Shown here: positions 38,489 through 46,914 of the stretch, piece by piece
Numbering within the stretch: the first letter of the stretch is position 1
Layout: every line of letters begins with the position of its first letter
NCBI RefSeq assembly: GCF_029893965.1
Contig: NZ_JARXXP010000013.1
Span: 114,648-178,647 of the forward strand
Direction of reading: 5' to 3'
Source: Paenibacillus sp. PastM-3
Lineage (GTDB): Bacteria > Bacillota > Bacilli > Paenibacillales > Paenibacillaceae
Length of the DNA: 64,000 nucleotides
Notes under the pieces: generated by a model
Database searches by the model: none
What the model saw: the letters and a program-made list of their open reading frames with translations, nothing else
What the model was told of the DNA's origin: nothing
Made by a program: the position numbers and the translations under genes

Positions 38489-39732
38489 ACACCGTAAAAG
38501 GAAAAACTAAACAAAAGGCCAGCCTGCCCAAAAGAGGCACTCCCGATTTCCAGCTGCTTATCCTGACTCTGCTGCTTGTCGGCTTCGGACTCGTCATGGT
38601 ATTCAGCTCCAGCTCCAATCTGACGCTGGCCAGTGAAAAGTTCGGAAACGATCCGCTGTACTTCCTTAAGAATCAGATCCAGTGGGTAGTGGTCGGCAGT
38701 GTTGTAATGTTTACTGTGATGAATATCCACTATAGCAAATTCAAGAAATGGTATGCCCCGATCTTTTTGATTACGCTTATTCTGCTGTTACTTGTCGCTT
38801 TCACTGAGCGCACTAACGGGGCCAAGAGCTGGTTCAACATCGGCGGACTCGGCATCCAGCCCACAGAGCTGGCCAAAATCTCCATTATTCTCTATCTGGC
38901 CGCACTCATTACCAAAAAAGGGGAACGGCTGAGAGATTTTCGCACCGGCTATATTCCGGTCATGGTTATAGTCGGCATTGTTGCCGGTCTTATTATGATG
39001 CAGCCGGATCTGGGCTCCTGTCTGATTCTCGTGGCAACCAGCGGCCTCGTTATCTATGCCGGCGGTGCCAGCATGAAGCATATTCTCGCCTCTATCGCAC
39101 TTCTGGTGCTCGGTGTAGGAATTGTAATGGGCGCAAAGACCGCCATCGACTTCCTGTCGCCGCAGCCTGCTACTGTTGCCGCAGCTAATAATTACAAAAT
39201 GGACCGCATCACTGCTTTTCTTGACCCGTTCCAGGATGCCGAAGACGGAGGCTATAACATTATCCAGTCGCTGATGGCACTTGGAGAAGGCGGTGCGGGC
39301 GGTGCCGGCTTCGGACAGAGCATCCAGAAGCTGCACTACCTGCCTTATCCTTATACGGACTTTATTTTCGCTGTTATCGGCGAGGAGCTCGGTTTTATCG
39401 GGACTGCTATTTTCCTGCTGGTCTATCTGTACTTTATCTGGAGAGGGATTCTGATTGCCCTCAGATGTACCGATCCTTTCGGTACGCTGGTCGGTGTCGG
39501 GGTCATGGGGCTGATCGCCATTCAGGCCTTTGTCAACATAGGCGGAGTCACCAAGACGATCCCGCTTACCGGAGTCACACTTCCGTTCATCAGCTACGGC
39601 GGTTCTTCACTGGTCGTAACGATGTTCTGCATGGGCATTATGCTGAGCATTTCGCGTGAAACCAACCGTCCGGCCAAAGAAGAGGTCACCAAATCTGTAA
39701 CTACCGTCAGACAGGTACGCGCCAGCCGCTGA
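38485..39732 (+). CDS. ftsW: FtsW/RodA/SpoVE-family peptidoglycan polymerase, FtsW-like
   Basis: 415 residues with about ten membrane helices. SEDS family motifs are present: NGAKSWFNIGGLGIQPTELA, MMQPDLGSCLILVATSG, LGEGGAGGAGFGQSIQKLHY with the YPYTDFIFAVIGEELGF stretch, and TGVTLPFISYGGSSLV near the end. These proteins polymerise glycan strands at the septum (FtsW), side wall (RodA) or spore (SpoVE); sequence alone does not fully settle which, but FtsW fits best. The start is TTG at 38485, overlapping the yugN-like stop. A terminator follows. Confidence 0.9.
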   Translation: MNTVKGKTKQKASLPKRGTPDFQLLILTLLLVGFGLVMVFSSSSNLTLASEKFGNDPLYFLKNQIQWVVVGSVVMFTVMNIHYSKFKKWYAPIFLITLILLLLVAFTERTNGAKSWFNIGGLGIQPTELAKISIILYLAALITKKGERLRDFRTGYIPVMVIVGIVAGLIMMQPDLGSCLILVATSGLVIYAGGASMKHILASIALLVLGVGIVMGAKTAIDFLSPQPATVAAANNYKMDRITAFLDPFQDAEDGGYNIIQSLMALGEGGAGGAGFGQSIQKLHYLPYPYTDFIFAVIGEELGFIGTAIFLLVYLYFIWRGILIALRCTDPFGTLVGVGVMGLIAIQAFVNIGGVTKTIPLTGVTLPFISYGGSSLVVTMFCMGIMLSISRETNRPAKEEVTKSVTTVRQVRASR

Positions 39733-39760
39733 ATCTGCCGGTTCATGCTTCATAAGATAC

Positions 39761-39800
39761 AAAAAGGCAGTCCGGAAAACCCATTCCGGACTGCCTTTTT
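39761..39800. terminator. Bidirectional terminator between ftsW and the Asp23 gene
   Basis: AAAAAGGCAGTCCGGA and TCCGGACTGCCTTTTT form a 16-bp perfect inverted repeat with an eight-base loop. T-runs exist on both strands, matching two convergent genes. Confidence 0.93.
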
Positions 39801-39811
39801 ACATTCTTGGC

Positions 39812-40177
39812 TTAAGAGATTTCGTCATTCTTAAAGGCAACGCCTTCTACCTTTACATTGACCTCAACAATATGGAGCCCTGTCATGCTCTCTACAGCTT
39901 CACGCACGTTCTGCTGCAGCATCCGGCAGACCTCATGAATCGGTGTCTCGTACAATACGATAATACGCAGATCCACTGCAGCTTCAAGCTGTCCGACTTC
40001 GACAGTGACGCCCTTCTGCACATTTTTGCCGCTGAGGCGCTTGGCCCAGCCTTCGGATAAGCCGCCTGACATGGCCGCTATACCCGGAGTCTCCAATGCC
40101 GCTAGTCCGGCAATTTTTGAGACGACATCATTGGATATCCGTATGTTTCCCATTTCAAGTTGAAGTTGTTCCGCCAT
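39812..40177 (-). CDS. Asp23/Gls24 family envelope stress protein
   Basis: 121 residues, starting MAEQLQLEMGNIRISNDVVS and containing DLRIIVLYETPIHEVCRMLQ and GLHIVEVNVKVEGV, the core of the Asp23/Gls24 fold. In staphylococci Asp23 is abundant at the membrane and linked to envelope stress; YloU and YqhY are Bacillus members. GGGGGG precedes the ATG. It is transcribed alone, convergent to ftsW. Confidence 0.9.
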   Translation of the reverse strand: MAEQLQLEMGNIRISNDVVSKIAGLAALETPGIAAMSGGLSEGWAKRLSGKNVQKGVTVEVGQLEAAVDLRIIVLYETPIHEVCRMLQQNVREAVESMTGLHIVEVNVKVEGVAFKNDEIS

Positions 40178-40329
40178 GCCATATCCCCCCTACACTCATT
40201 ATCAATTATTGTAATTCGAAAATAGGCTAAAAAGCAAATGACTTCTGCAGCACCGTTTACACCCTGGTTTAATTTGGGTATATTGAAATATGAATTTAAC
40301 CTACATACAAAGATCGGGGTGTGTTTCAC

Positions 40330-41400
40330 TTGAAAAAATGGATTTCTCCGGCGCTGCTGATAATCACTTTTATCTTAAGCGCAGCCGGACATTATGCGGA
40401 CTGGGATCACACGCTGCAATTCGTGTTATCCGCAGTGGCGGTTGTTTTTGTAGCCGGCTTCCTCGGCCGGGCAACCGAAAGCGTAGCCCACTATGCCGGA
40501 CAGCGGCTGGGGGGCTTTCTTAATGCCACCTTCGGTAATGCCGCAGAGCTGATCATTGCCTTCTTCCTGGTCAAGGAAGGGCTGTTTGACATGGTGAAAG
40601 CGAGTCTCACCGGCTCCATTATCGGCAACCTGCTGCTGGTGCTGGGCCTGAGCATTTTTGCCGGGGGAATGAAGTTCAAGGTTCAGAATTTCAACGTCAC
40701 CCTGGCCGGGCTCAACGGCTCACTGATGATCGTGGCAGTCATCGCCCTCTTTGTTCCCGCCATGTTCTTTAACACCCACTCCATCACCGAACGGGACACG
40801 GATGTGCTCAGTCTTGTTGTGGCGGGTCTGCTGATTGCTGCTTATATGGCGTGGCTGATCTTCTCCATGATTACCCACAAGAAATATCTGGCCGATGTAA
40901 CGGATGACAACGCAGAGGAGCTGCCTAACGAGCATGCTCCTGCCTGGTCCAAGGGCAAGTCCATCCTGTATCTGATTCTGGCTACGGTAATGGTCGCTTT
41001 TGTCAGCGAATGGCTGGTCGGCACGCTGGAGACGCTGACCGAGCGCTTCGGCTTCAGCGAACTGTTCGTCGGCGCGTTCCTCGTCGCTATTATCGGGAAT
41101 GCGGCTGAGCACAGTGCGGCGATAATGCTGGCCATGAAGAACAAAATCGGGGCTGCTGTAGAGATCGCTGTCGGCAGCAGCCTGCAGATTGCCCTGTTCG
41201 TAGCGCCTGTCCTCATCTTCGCAAGCTACTTCCTGGGTAATACCATGGACATCGTCTTTACGACTATAGAGATTGTAGCCATCGCCGTCTCCGTGTTTAT
41301 AGCCAAGTCTATTATTCAGGACGGTTCAACCAACTGGTACGAAGGGCTGCTGCTGCTGGCGGTCTATATGATTCTTGGAGTCTCCTTCTACCTCGTATAG
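40330..41400 (+). CDS. Calcium/proton antiporter, CAX family (YfkE/ChaA-like)
   Basis: 356 residues with about eleven membrane helices arranged as two homologous halves. Each half carries the ion-binding repeat: GGFLNATFGNAAELIIAFFL and VAIIGNAAEHSAAIMLAMKN. The start is TTG at 40330, eight bases after GGGGTG; a GTG at 40321 overlaps this site. Transporters of this type export Ca2+ in exchange for protons. Together with the Ca2+ ATPase at 22 kb the window holds two calcium export routes. A terminator follows. Confidence 0.92.
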   Translation: MKKWISPALLIITFILSAAGHYADWDHTLQFVLSAVAVVFVAGFLGRATESVAHYAGQRLGGFLNATFGNAAELIIAFFLVKEGLFDMVKASLTGSIIGNLLLVLGLSIFAGGMKFKVQNFNVTLAGLNGSLMIVAVIALFVPAMFFNTHSITERDTDVLSLVVAGLLIAAYMAWLIFSMITHKKYLADVTDDNAEELPNEHAPAWSKGKSILYLILATVMVAFVSEWLVGTLETLTERFGFSELFVGAFLVAIIGNAAEHSAAIMLAMKNKIGAAVEIAVGSSLQIALFVAPVLIFASYFLGNTMDIVFTTIEIVAIAVSVFIAKSIIQDGSTNWYEGLLLLAVYMILGVSFYLV

Positions 41401-41427
41401 GCTCATTCTCCAACATTGCTGTACAAC

Positions 41428-41470
41428 AAAAAACGCACATGGGCGGTCACTAACCCTCATGTGCGTTTTT
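41428..41470. terminator. Bidirectional terminator between the CAX gene and ylaN
   Basis: AAAACGCACATG and CATGTGCGTTTT are a 12-bp perfect inverted repeat with T-runs on both sides, between convergent genes. Confidence 0.92.
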
Positions 41471-41492
41471 ATGAACAGATGGAAGCCTCAGC

Positions 41493-41795
41493 CTAATTCC
41501 CGCGCTCTTCCGCCTTCTTGTTCAGCGCCTCGTACAGCACAGCCAGATTACGCTCCAGCTCACTGAGTACCTGCTTACCTGTATACTCCGGTACAAGCCC
41601 CGCCCTGACCGCAAAATCAACCTCTCTGGAGAAGCCGTACATCTGGGTATCCAGCACTTCCTCATAGAGAGGGCAGTAACGAGTCGCCAGATTCTCCATC
41701 TGCACTTCGATGAGCTTCTGAATTTTATCGGCATCTTCTTGTAGAAGAGTAATTGCTTTAAGATTAAGCTGTTCCTGCAAATCCGATGAAGTCAT
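41493..41795 (-). CDS. ylaN: YlaN family protein (UPF0358)
   Basis: 100 residues with the diagnostic CPLYEEVLDTQMYGFSREVD followed by FAVRAGLVPE. YlaN is a small helical protein; in S. aureus and B. subtilis it has been reported to bind iron and modulate Fur, and it is needed under iron limitation. GGGGGGG precedes the ATG. No iron-box was identified upstream. Confidence 0.92.
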   Translation of the reverse strand: MTSSDLQEQLNLKAITLLQEDADKIQKLIEVQMENLATRYCPLYEEVLDTQMYGFSREVDFAVRAGLVPEYTGKQVLSELERNLAVLYEALNKKAEERGN

Positions 41796-41895
41796 GCATT
41801 TTCCCCCCCATGTCCAAAAGTTACAGCTGTTACTGCTATTTAGTTTAATATTAGTCGAAATTGAGATTCAATACAAGAATTCAGTTTCGCGACTG

Positions 41896-41930
41896 CAAAA
41901 AAACGCCCTGCCGCATAGGCAGGACGTCTT
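41896..41930 (-). terminator. Terminator after the HPr-like gene
   Basis: ACGTCCTGCC-TATGC-GGCAGGGCGT on the minus strand is followed by TTTTTTTGC. It separates the HPr-like gene from ylaN. Confidence 0.88.
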
Positions 41931-41943
41931 TGAGGCTGATAGA

Positions 41944-42189
41944 TTACTCAGCAACAACAGTAAAATTCAGACCGTGCTTGGAAAAAACTTCGCTCATTGC
42001 TTTCTTTGCTTCTTCGGCATCAGTGCCGTGAACATGAAGTTCGTAGCTTTGACTGGAAACCAGAGTTGTAAACAACCCAAGGATGCTCTTGACGTCAATG
42101 TACTTGTTGTCCGCCTGAAGGACGATTGATGAGTTGAACTGGCTTGCCGTTTGGGCAATATCCACGATTGCCGCATTGTTACTGGACAT
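41944..42189 (-). CDS. HPr/Crh-like protein lacking the His-15 region but keeping the Ser-46 region
   Basis: An 81-residue HPr-fold protein. QTASQFNSSIVLQADNKYID aligns with HPr from Gln-24 on, and VKSILGLFTTL aligns with the segment around Ser-46 (here Ser-35). The alignment shows that about 11 N-terminal residues are missing. The position equivalent to the phosphorylated His-15 is Asn-4, and no HARPA motif exists. It therefore cannot act in PTS phosphotransfer in the usual way, but could be phosphorylated by HPr kinase and serve as a CcpA co-effector, like Crh. The start is secure: GGAGGGATTCCTATG, with no upstream HPr sequence in frame. Confidence 0.87.
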   Translation of the reverse strand: MSSNNAAIVDIAQTASQFNSSIVLQADNKYIDVKSILGLFTTLVSSQSYELHVHGTDAEEAKKAMSEVFSKHGLNFTVVAE

Positions 42190-42251
42190 AGGAATCCCTC
42201 CGCAACTTGATTAGAAAAACTTAGTTCGCTTGTTGATTTGTAACCAATTCC

Positions 42252-42281
42252 ATGATACCTTGAATCCGCTTACTCGCGCAA
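42252..42281 (-). promoter_or_regulatory. Candidate promoter with a cre-like operator in its spacer, for the HPr-like gene
   Basis: On the minus strand TTGCGC (42276-42281), an 18-base spacer and TATCAT (42252-42257) form a plausible SigA promoter 63 bases upstream of the start codon. The spacer holds TGAATCCGCTTACT (42261-42274, plus strand), which matches the cre consensus TGWAANCGNTNWCA at 12 of 14 positions. CcpA binding there would block the promoter. Confidence 0.5.
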
Positions 42282-42303
42282 GGTGTTTTCTGTTGATTAC
42301 ATT

Positions 42304-43419
42304 TTATTTCAGGTTTTCAGGATTCAGACCAATAAGCTCCGGAATCACGAAAATTCCATCCTTGCGGATCAGCACGTCATCAAAATAAATCTCCCCGCCG
42401 CCGTACTCGGGACGCTGGATCAGCACAAGATCCCAGTGGATGGAGGAGCGGTTGCCGTTGTCAGTCACTTCATAAGCCTGCCCCGGAGTAAAGTGAAGGC
42501 TGCCGGCGATTTTCTCATCGAACAGAATATCCTTCATCGGGTGCAGGATGTACGGATTGAAGCCGATTGCGAATTCACCGATATGGCGCGCGCCGTCGTC
42601 GGAATCAAGAATTTCGTTAAGGCGGGCGGTATCATTGCTGGTCGCTTCCACGATTTTTCCGTTCTCAAAGCGGAATTTCACATTTTCAAAAGTGATGCCG
42701 TTGTACAGCGTGGCCGCGTTATAGCTGATCGTTCCGTTAACGGAATCGCGGACAGGGGCGCTGTAGACTTCACCGTCAGGGATATTTTTCTGTCCGGAGC
42801 ATTTCTCCGCACCGATTCCCTTGATCGAGAAGGTGAGCTCCGTTCCGGGACCTGTGATCCGCACCTTGTCTGTCTTCCGCATAAGCTCTGCAAGGGCATC
42901 CTGGGCTTTGTCCATCTTGGCATAATCCAGGTTGCATACTTCAAAGTAGAAGTCTTCAAAAGCTTCAGTGGTGGTGTTGGCCAGCTGAGCCATGCTCGCG
43001 TTAGGATAACGCAGAACTACCCATTTGGTATGCTTGACACGCTGCTCACTATGTACCGGATGAGAATACAGGGAATTGTACAGCTTCATATTTTCTTCCG
43101 GCACATCAGCCAGATCGTTGACATTCTCGCCGGCACGGATACCGATATAGCAATCCATCTGCTTCATGCGGTTCAGGTCGATCTCAGCCCAGGTTTTGAT
43201 CCCTTCCGGGGTTGCATATTTAAGCATGCTGCGCAGGACGGTGCGGTCAGTCAGCTGGACAAAGGCATGGCCTCCGGCTTTGCCGACCTCCTCCACAACA
43301 GCTTTGATCAAATCTCGTTCACTGCCGATCATCTCGACCAGCACATTTTCGCCAGGCTGTACGTCTACGGAATACCCTACAAGGTTTGCCGCCAGCTTTT
43401 GAATTCTTGGATCCTTCAT
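42304..43419 (-). CDS. ampS: M29-family aminopeptidase (AmpS / PepS type)
   Basis: About 371 residues from ATG 43419 (MKDPRIQKLAANLVGYSVDV). Conserved features include ENVLVEMIGSERDLIKAV, the NIPDGEVYSAP segment with its metal-binding Glu, and a C-terminal HIGEFAIGFNP ... DEKIAGSLHFTPGQAYE ... IHWDLV, which supplies His, Glu and Asp ligands. The enzyme removes N-terminal residues from peptides in the cytoplasm and uses Co/Zn/Mn. It lies upstream of the HPr-like gene on the same strand but has a separate promoter region. Confidence 0.93.
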   Translation of the reverse strand: MKDPRIQKLAANLVGYSVDVQPGENVLVEMIGSERDLIKAVVEEVGKAGGHAFVQLTDRTVLRSMLKYATPEGIKTWAEIDLNRMKQMDCYIGIRAGENVNDLADVPEENMKLYNSLYSHPVHSEQRVKHTKWVVLRYPNASMAQLANTTTEAFEDFYFEVCNLDYAKMDKAQDALAELMRKTDKVRITGPGTELTFSIKGIGAEKCSGQKNIPDGEVYSAPVRDSVNGTISYNAATLYNGITFENVKFRFENGKIVEATSNDTARLNEILDSDDGARHIGEFAIGFNPYILHPMKDILFDEKIAGSLHFTPGQAYEVTDNGNRSSIHWDLVLIQRPEYGGGEIYFDDVLIRKDGIFVIPELIGLNPENLK

Positions 43420-43513
43420 CCTGCTCTCTTCCTTCCTCTTACATAAAAATGGCATACCGTTCTATTGTAGCACGCCCTCTACTCAGCGCAAGCCTTCTGT
43501 GCCCGGTAACATT

Positions 43514-44359
43514 CTATTGATAGCCGTAAAAATCCACCTTGGTCACATACGCTTCCCCGGCTGCGGGATCTCTCATCCCCGGATAACGGATGGTCCGCGT
43601 CCAGGTCAATCTCTTGGGCAGGCTGTGTCTGGTATCCACCTTCATAAAATAGACGGAGGTCACTTCAGCTTCATCTATCCGCTGTTCAAGCTCCTTGGAC
43701 TTCTGTGTCCAAAGCGCATTCATCGCTTCCTTGACCTCAGCAGTCTGCCCTGCAGATTCAGCGTCTGACTCCTGCCGGATTGCCTGCATTTCCCGTTCCA
43801 GCTCCTCGGACAGCTGCCGCTTGGCTGCATCAGGACTTAACCTGATCCGCAGCACCCGGGTCCCGCCGGAAGAACCGGACTCCTCAGTCACCTGCGTGTC
43901 CGGCTTCTGCAGCTCCTCCAGCTGCTGCAGGGGGTTGAGGCCGGCAAGCCTGCCGGCTTCACCGGATTGCTGAGGCTGCCATTCCCCGTTCTTCTTCTCC
44001 AGCTTTGTATACAGAGCAGGAGTTGACGCCTTGCTGCCGCCTAACTTTTCCATGCTGCCTTCCTCCGAAGCCGTCCTGATCTCTCCCGCCTCATCCGGAA
44101 GCAGGGAATACAGGCTGATCCGGTTATGGTCCTGCACTTTGCCTCCATAATACAGGGCAGACTCCGGTACCGGCTTCCCCGCTATCAGCAGTGCCGCCGA
44201 GCCTTCAAACGTAACGGCATCCTTTCCGTCCATTCCGGCCAGAGCCAGATTCAACTCCTCCGCGGCCGGCTTGCCGCCGGATACAGTGCAGCCGCTGAGC
44301 AGCAGCATAGCCAGCACCGCCGAAACTCTTCGCTTATAAGACAAGACACGTATTATCAT
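43514..44359 (-). CDS. Predicted lipoprotein of unknown function
   Basis: About 281 residues. A basic N-terminus and hydrophobic stretch end in the lipobox LLLSGC, so the mature protein is anchored outside the membrane. The remainder is hydrophilic, rich in Glu, Gln and Ser, with a helical stretch (KRQLSEELEREMQAIRQESD) and a C-terminal beta-rich end (AGEAYVTKVDFYGYQ). I recognise no family. The start at 44359 has AGGAAAGG ten bases upstream; an ATG nine bases earlier is also possible. Confidence 0.75.
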   Translation of the reverse strand: MIIRVLSYKRRVSAVLAMLLLSGCTVSGGKPAAEELNLALAGMDGKDAVTFEGSAALLIAGKPVPESALYYGGKVQDHNRISLYSLLPDEAGEIRTASEEGSMEKLGGSKASTPALYTKLEKKNGEWQPQQSGEAGRLAGLNPLQQLEELQKPDTQVTEESGSSGGTRVLRIRLSPDAAKRQLSEELEREMQAIRQESDAESAGQTAEVKEAMNALWTQKSKELEQRIDEAEVTSVYFMKVDTRHSLPKRLTWTRTIRYPGMRDPAAGEAYVTKVDFYGYQ

Positions 44360-44490
44360 GGCACTCATGCCTTTCCTGATCGGTTTTCTTTCTAGGTTCT
44401 CCTTCAATAACAGGCTTATGCAGAAAGCAGAGTCCGGGGTTTAACATGGAAGCTGACTCCGTTACTTTAGTAGGGACCCCGTTCTTATCA

Positions 44491-44530
44491 AAAAAAAAGA
44501 ACCCTTTGGGCTGGCAGCCTAAGGATTCTT
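44491..44530 (-). terminator. Terminator overlapping the end of the GAF-GGDEF gene
   Basis: AGAATCCTTAGGCT and AGCCCAAAGGGTTCT pair (with a few mismatches) around GCC and run into TTTTTTTT on the minus strand. The stop codon of the gene lies inside the stem. Confidence 0.75.
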
Positions 44531-46522
44531 TATGCTTACATCTGAATTTTTACCGTCAATGACTACCAGGTTCCGCCCGTTGTTCTTTGCCTCATAAAGC
44601 GCCATATCCGCCCTGTAAAAGAGCGATTCTACGCTTATCCGCTCATCCGTCCAGCTCCATTCGGCGATTCCGCAGGATACAGTGACACGAGGCTCCGTCT
44701 CGCCCATCACCCGCTTGCGGATCCGTTCAGCCACGAACTGGGCCTGCTGGATTCCAAGCTGCGGCAAATAAACCGCGAGCTCCTCACCGCCCCACCTCGC
44801 TGCTATATCACCTTGCCGGATGGAAGATTTGACAATTTCACTGACCTGCTTCAGAATTTTGTCACCCTTCTGGTGACCGTATGTATCGTTTACCATCTTG
44901 AACTGGTCGATGTCCACTACTACCAGTGTTCCGCAGAAGTCTTTTGTCTGCCGCTCCTTGATCTCTTCATCCAGGTAGTGACGGGCGTACAGGCCGGTCA
45001 GGCTATCCCGGTTCGCCAGATAGCGGACCTCAGCATGCAGGCGGGCATTGCCGACAGCCAGTCCGATGTGGCCGGCCATCGCCTGCAGCAGACGGAAGCT
45101 GTCATAGGAGAAATAATGCGGCTCGCGGTGGGTCAGCATAATTGCGCCCCGGATCTCTCCGCCCACATTCAGCGGAGTTGCAATCACCGACTGCGACTCC
45201 GTTGCGGTCATAAGCCTTGAAGAAACGCCTGCGGTATTTCTATATTCTGATAATATAAGCGGCTCTCCCAGTGCATACACCTGCCCGCCCAGTCCCTTTC
45301 CTGTTTCGATAATCTCTCCGCGCAGTGGCGGAAAGTTGCAGGCGATCGCTTCTAGCCCGCCCTTCTCTTCATTAAGGTGCAGTATACAGCAGTAATCGGC
45401 GCCGAACATCTCCAGCAGCTCTTCAAAGGCGTATTGAAAAATATCCCCGAGACGCAGACTCTGGTTGAGGCGCTGGGTCAGCTCACTCATCATGCGCAGC
45501 TCGCGGATCAGCTGGTTTGAGCGCTCATACAGCTTGGCGTTCTCGAAGGCTGTTCCTGCAGTATCGGCAATCATGGTCAGAAAACGGAGATCTACATCCG
45601 GGAAGGATGGCTTGTCCAGCATCATATGAAATACGCCGTATATCCCCTGCTTGCCGCCCAGCGGCAGGCCGATCTCTACAGAATTATTATCACGCCCGGC
45701 ATGCAGAGTCACGCGCCCGTCCTTGAAGGCCTTGGCGCAGACATCGTCCTGGCCCCAGCGCAGCGGCAGCGGTTTGACCTGCGGGTGGGTGCTGCGGTGA
45801 TCCTGCGACATGAACAGCTCCAGCCGCGCACCAGGATACATCGCAGAAATGCTGTCGATCACCTCGGTCAGCACAGCGTTGACGTCAATATTGTCGTGCA
45901 TCCGCTGGACGATCTGGAACAACAGGGAGCGGCGGCTGCTTTCACGCTCGGCATGCTGGTGGACGCCTGCCAGATCAGAGACAAATACATGCTCGAACCT
46001 GCGGTAAAAGCAGGTCTGGTAATGTATCGCCATCGCTTCCGCCGTATGCCGTCCGCCCAGTTCGTATTGCTCAGCCGGCATTGCACAGCCAAGCAGGGCG
46101 AAGATTTCACCTTTGCTTCTGGTAAACACAGGGATCACCAGCAGCTGCATCCCGGAACTGTCCGCCGGAACTTCTGCGGCGAATGTAACAGGCTCCCGTG
46201 AGTCCAGGCTGCCGGCTGCGCCTTTTTCCCACTCTGCTCTCCAGAGCCCGCTCTGCGCACCGGTTCCGTCAGCCGCTTCAATCCATTTTCCTTTATAGTT
46301 AAGCACACACCAATCCCACAGCTTCGCAAACGGAGGTACATTCAGCCCCCGCCATTCTCTGAAACTCTCTGCAAGCAACTGGCCTGCGTACGGGAAATCG
46401 TAGGATACGATATCCGTCTCCCTCAGCCACGCGGCGGGATCACCTGGGTCTCCGCTTGATTGCATTGTGTCCTGCAACAGCATACGTGTATCTTTCTGAA
46501 CGCATGCTTCCTGTTCCGACAT
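44519..46522 (-). CDS. GAF-GAF-GGDEF protein, probable active diguanylate cyclase
   Basis: 667 residues. An N-terminal region of about 180 residues of unknown fold is followed by two GAF-like sensor domains (about 200-330 and 345-490) and a C-terminal GGDEF domain. The domain has RDSLTGLYARHYLDEEI, VVVDIDQFKMVNDTYGHQKG and the catalytic WGGEELAVYLP. A canonical RxxD inhibitory site (RQGD) sits five residues before GGEEL, so product feedback is likely. The absence of membrane helices points to cytosolic sensing. ATG follows AAAGGGGAT. The 390-base gap upstream holds its promoter and, on the other strand, the rpsD promoter. Confidence 0.92.
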   Translation of the reverse strand: MSEQEACVQKDTRMLLQDTMQSSGDPGDPAAWLRETDIVSYDFPYAGQLLAESFREWRGLNVPPFAKLWDWCVLNYKGKWIEAADGTGAQSGLWRAEWEKGAAGSLDSREPVTFAAEVPADSSGMQLLVIPVFTRSKGEIFALLGCAMPAEQYELGGRHTAEAMAIHYQTCFYRRFEHVFVSDLAGVHQHAERESSRRSLLFQIVQRMHDNIDVNAVLTEVIDSISAMYPGARLELFMSQDHRSTHPQVKPLPLRWGQDDVCAKAFKDGRVTLHAGRDNNSVEIGLPLGGKQGIYGVFHMMLDKPSFPDVDLRFLTMIADTAGTAFENAKLYERSNQLIRELRMMSELTQRLNQSLRLGDIFQYAFEELLEMFGADYCCILHLNEEKGGLEAIACNFPPLRGEIIETGKGLGGQVYALGEPLILSEYRNTAGVSSRLMTATESQSVIATPLNVGGEIRGAIMLTHREPHYFSYDSFRLLQAMAGHIGLAVGNARLHAEVRYLANRDSLTGLYARHYLDEEIKERQTKDFCGTLVVVDIDQFKMVNDTYGHQKGDKILKQVSEIVKSSIRQGDIAARWGGEELAVYLPQLGIQQAQFVAERIRKRVMGETEPRVTVSCGIAEWSWTDERISVESLFYRADMALYEAKNNGRNLVVIDGKNSDVSIKNP

Positions 46523-46691
46523 AACTAGGATCCCCTTTACATCTCAAATTAAAATATATCCGATAACATCTAATTAGCTATATTTTACTCCCTTTCTTCC
46601 TGTAATGCATTATATTTTCCTAAAACCCGGGATTTTTTTTAGGACCAAAGAACTAACGACAAAGATAGACAAAATCTTATAAAAGAAGAAC

Positions 46692-46719
46692 TTGACTTTG
46701 CCTGTTGTTTTCATATAAT
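46692..46719 (+). promoter_or_regulatory. SigA-type promoter of rpsD
   Basis: TTGACT (46692-46697) and TATAAT (46714-46719) are separated by 16 bases, nearly consensus, and point toward rpsD. Between this site and 46523 the only other structure I see is a dyad (46619-46643) upstream of the divergent GGDEF gene. Confidence 0.8.
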
Positions 46720-46726
46720 ATTTATT

Positions 46727-46914
46727 GTTGAACAAGACTGATAAGAAGTCTTACTTGGGCGTAACGTTGTGTCACCCTCACGCATCCCGTTACTGCCAGG
46801 GCAGCGGCTGAACTTCCCCGGCAGAGTGAAACCAAATACACGCTTTCACGAAGACGGTTGCGGCACAAATAGGCCCTACCATGAAATTTCAATTATAAAG
46901 GAGTCTACTTTAAT
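46727..46914 (+). ncRNA. Structured rpsD 5' leader, probable S4 autoregulatory element
   Basis: About 190 untranslated bases separate promoter and rpsD start. They contain several complementary G+C-rich segments (for example around 46790-46830) and end in AAAGGAG before the ATG. In Bacillus rpsD is autoregulated by S4 binding to a pseudoknotted leader; length and position agree. I did not fold the RNA. Confidence 0.55.

Noticed and set aside
42283..43446. Plus-strand ORF of 387 codons opposite ampS
   Set aside because: Antisense to a well-supported aminopeptidase gene; the frame is open as a side effect of codon bias.
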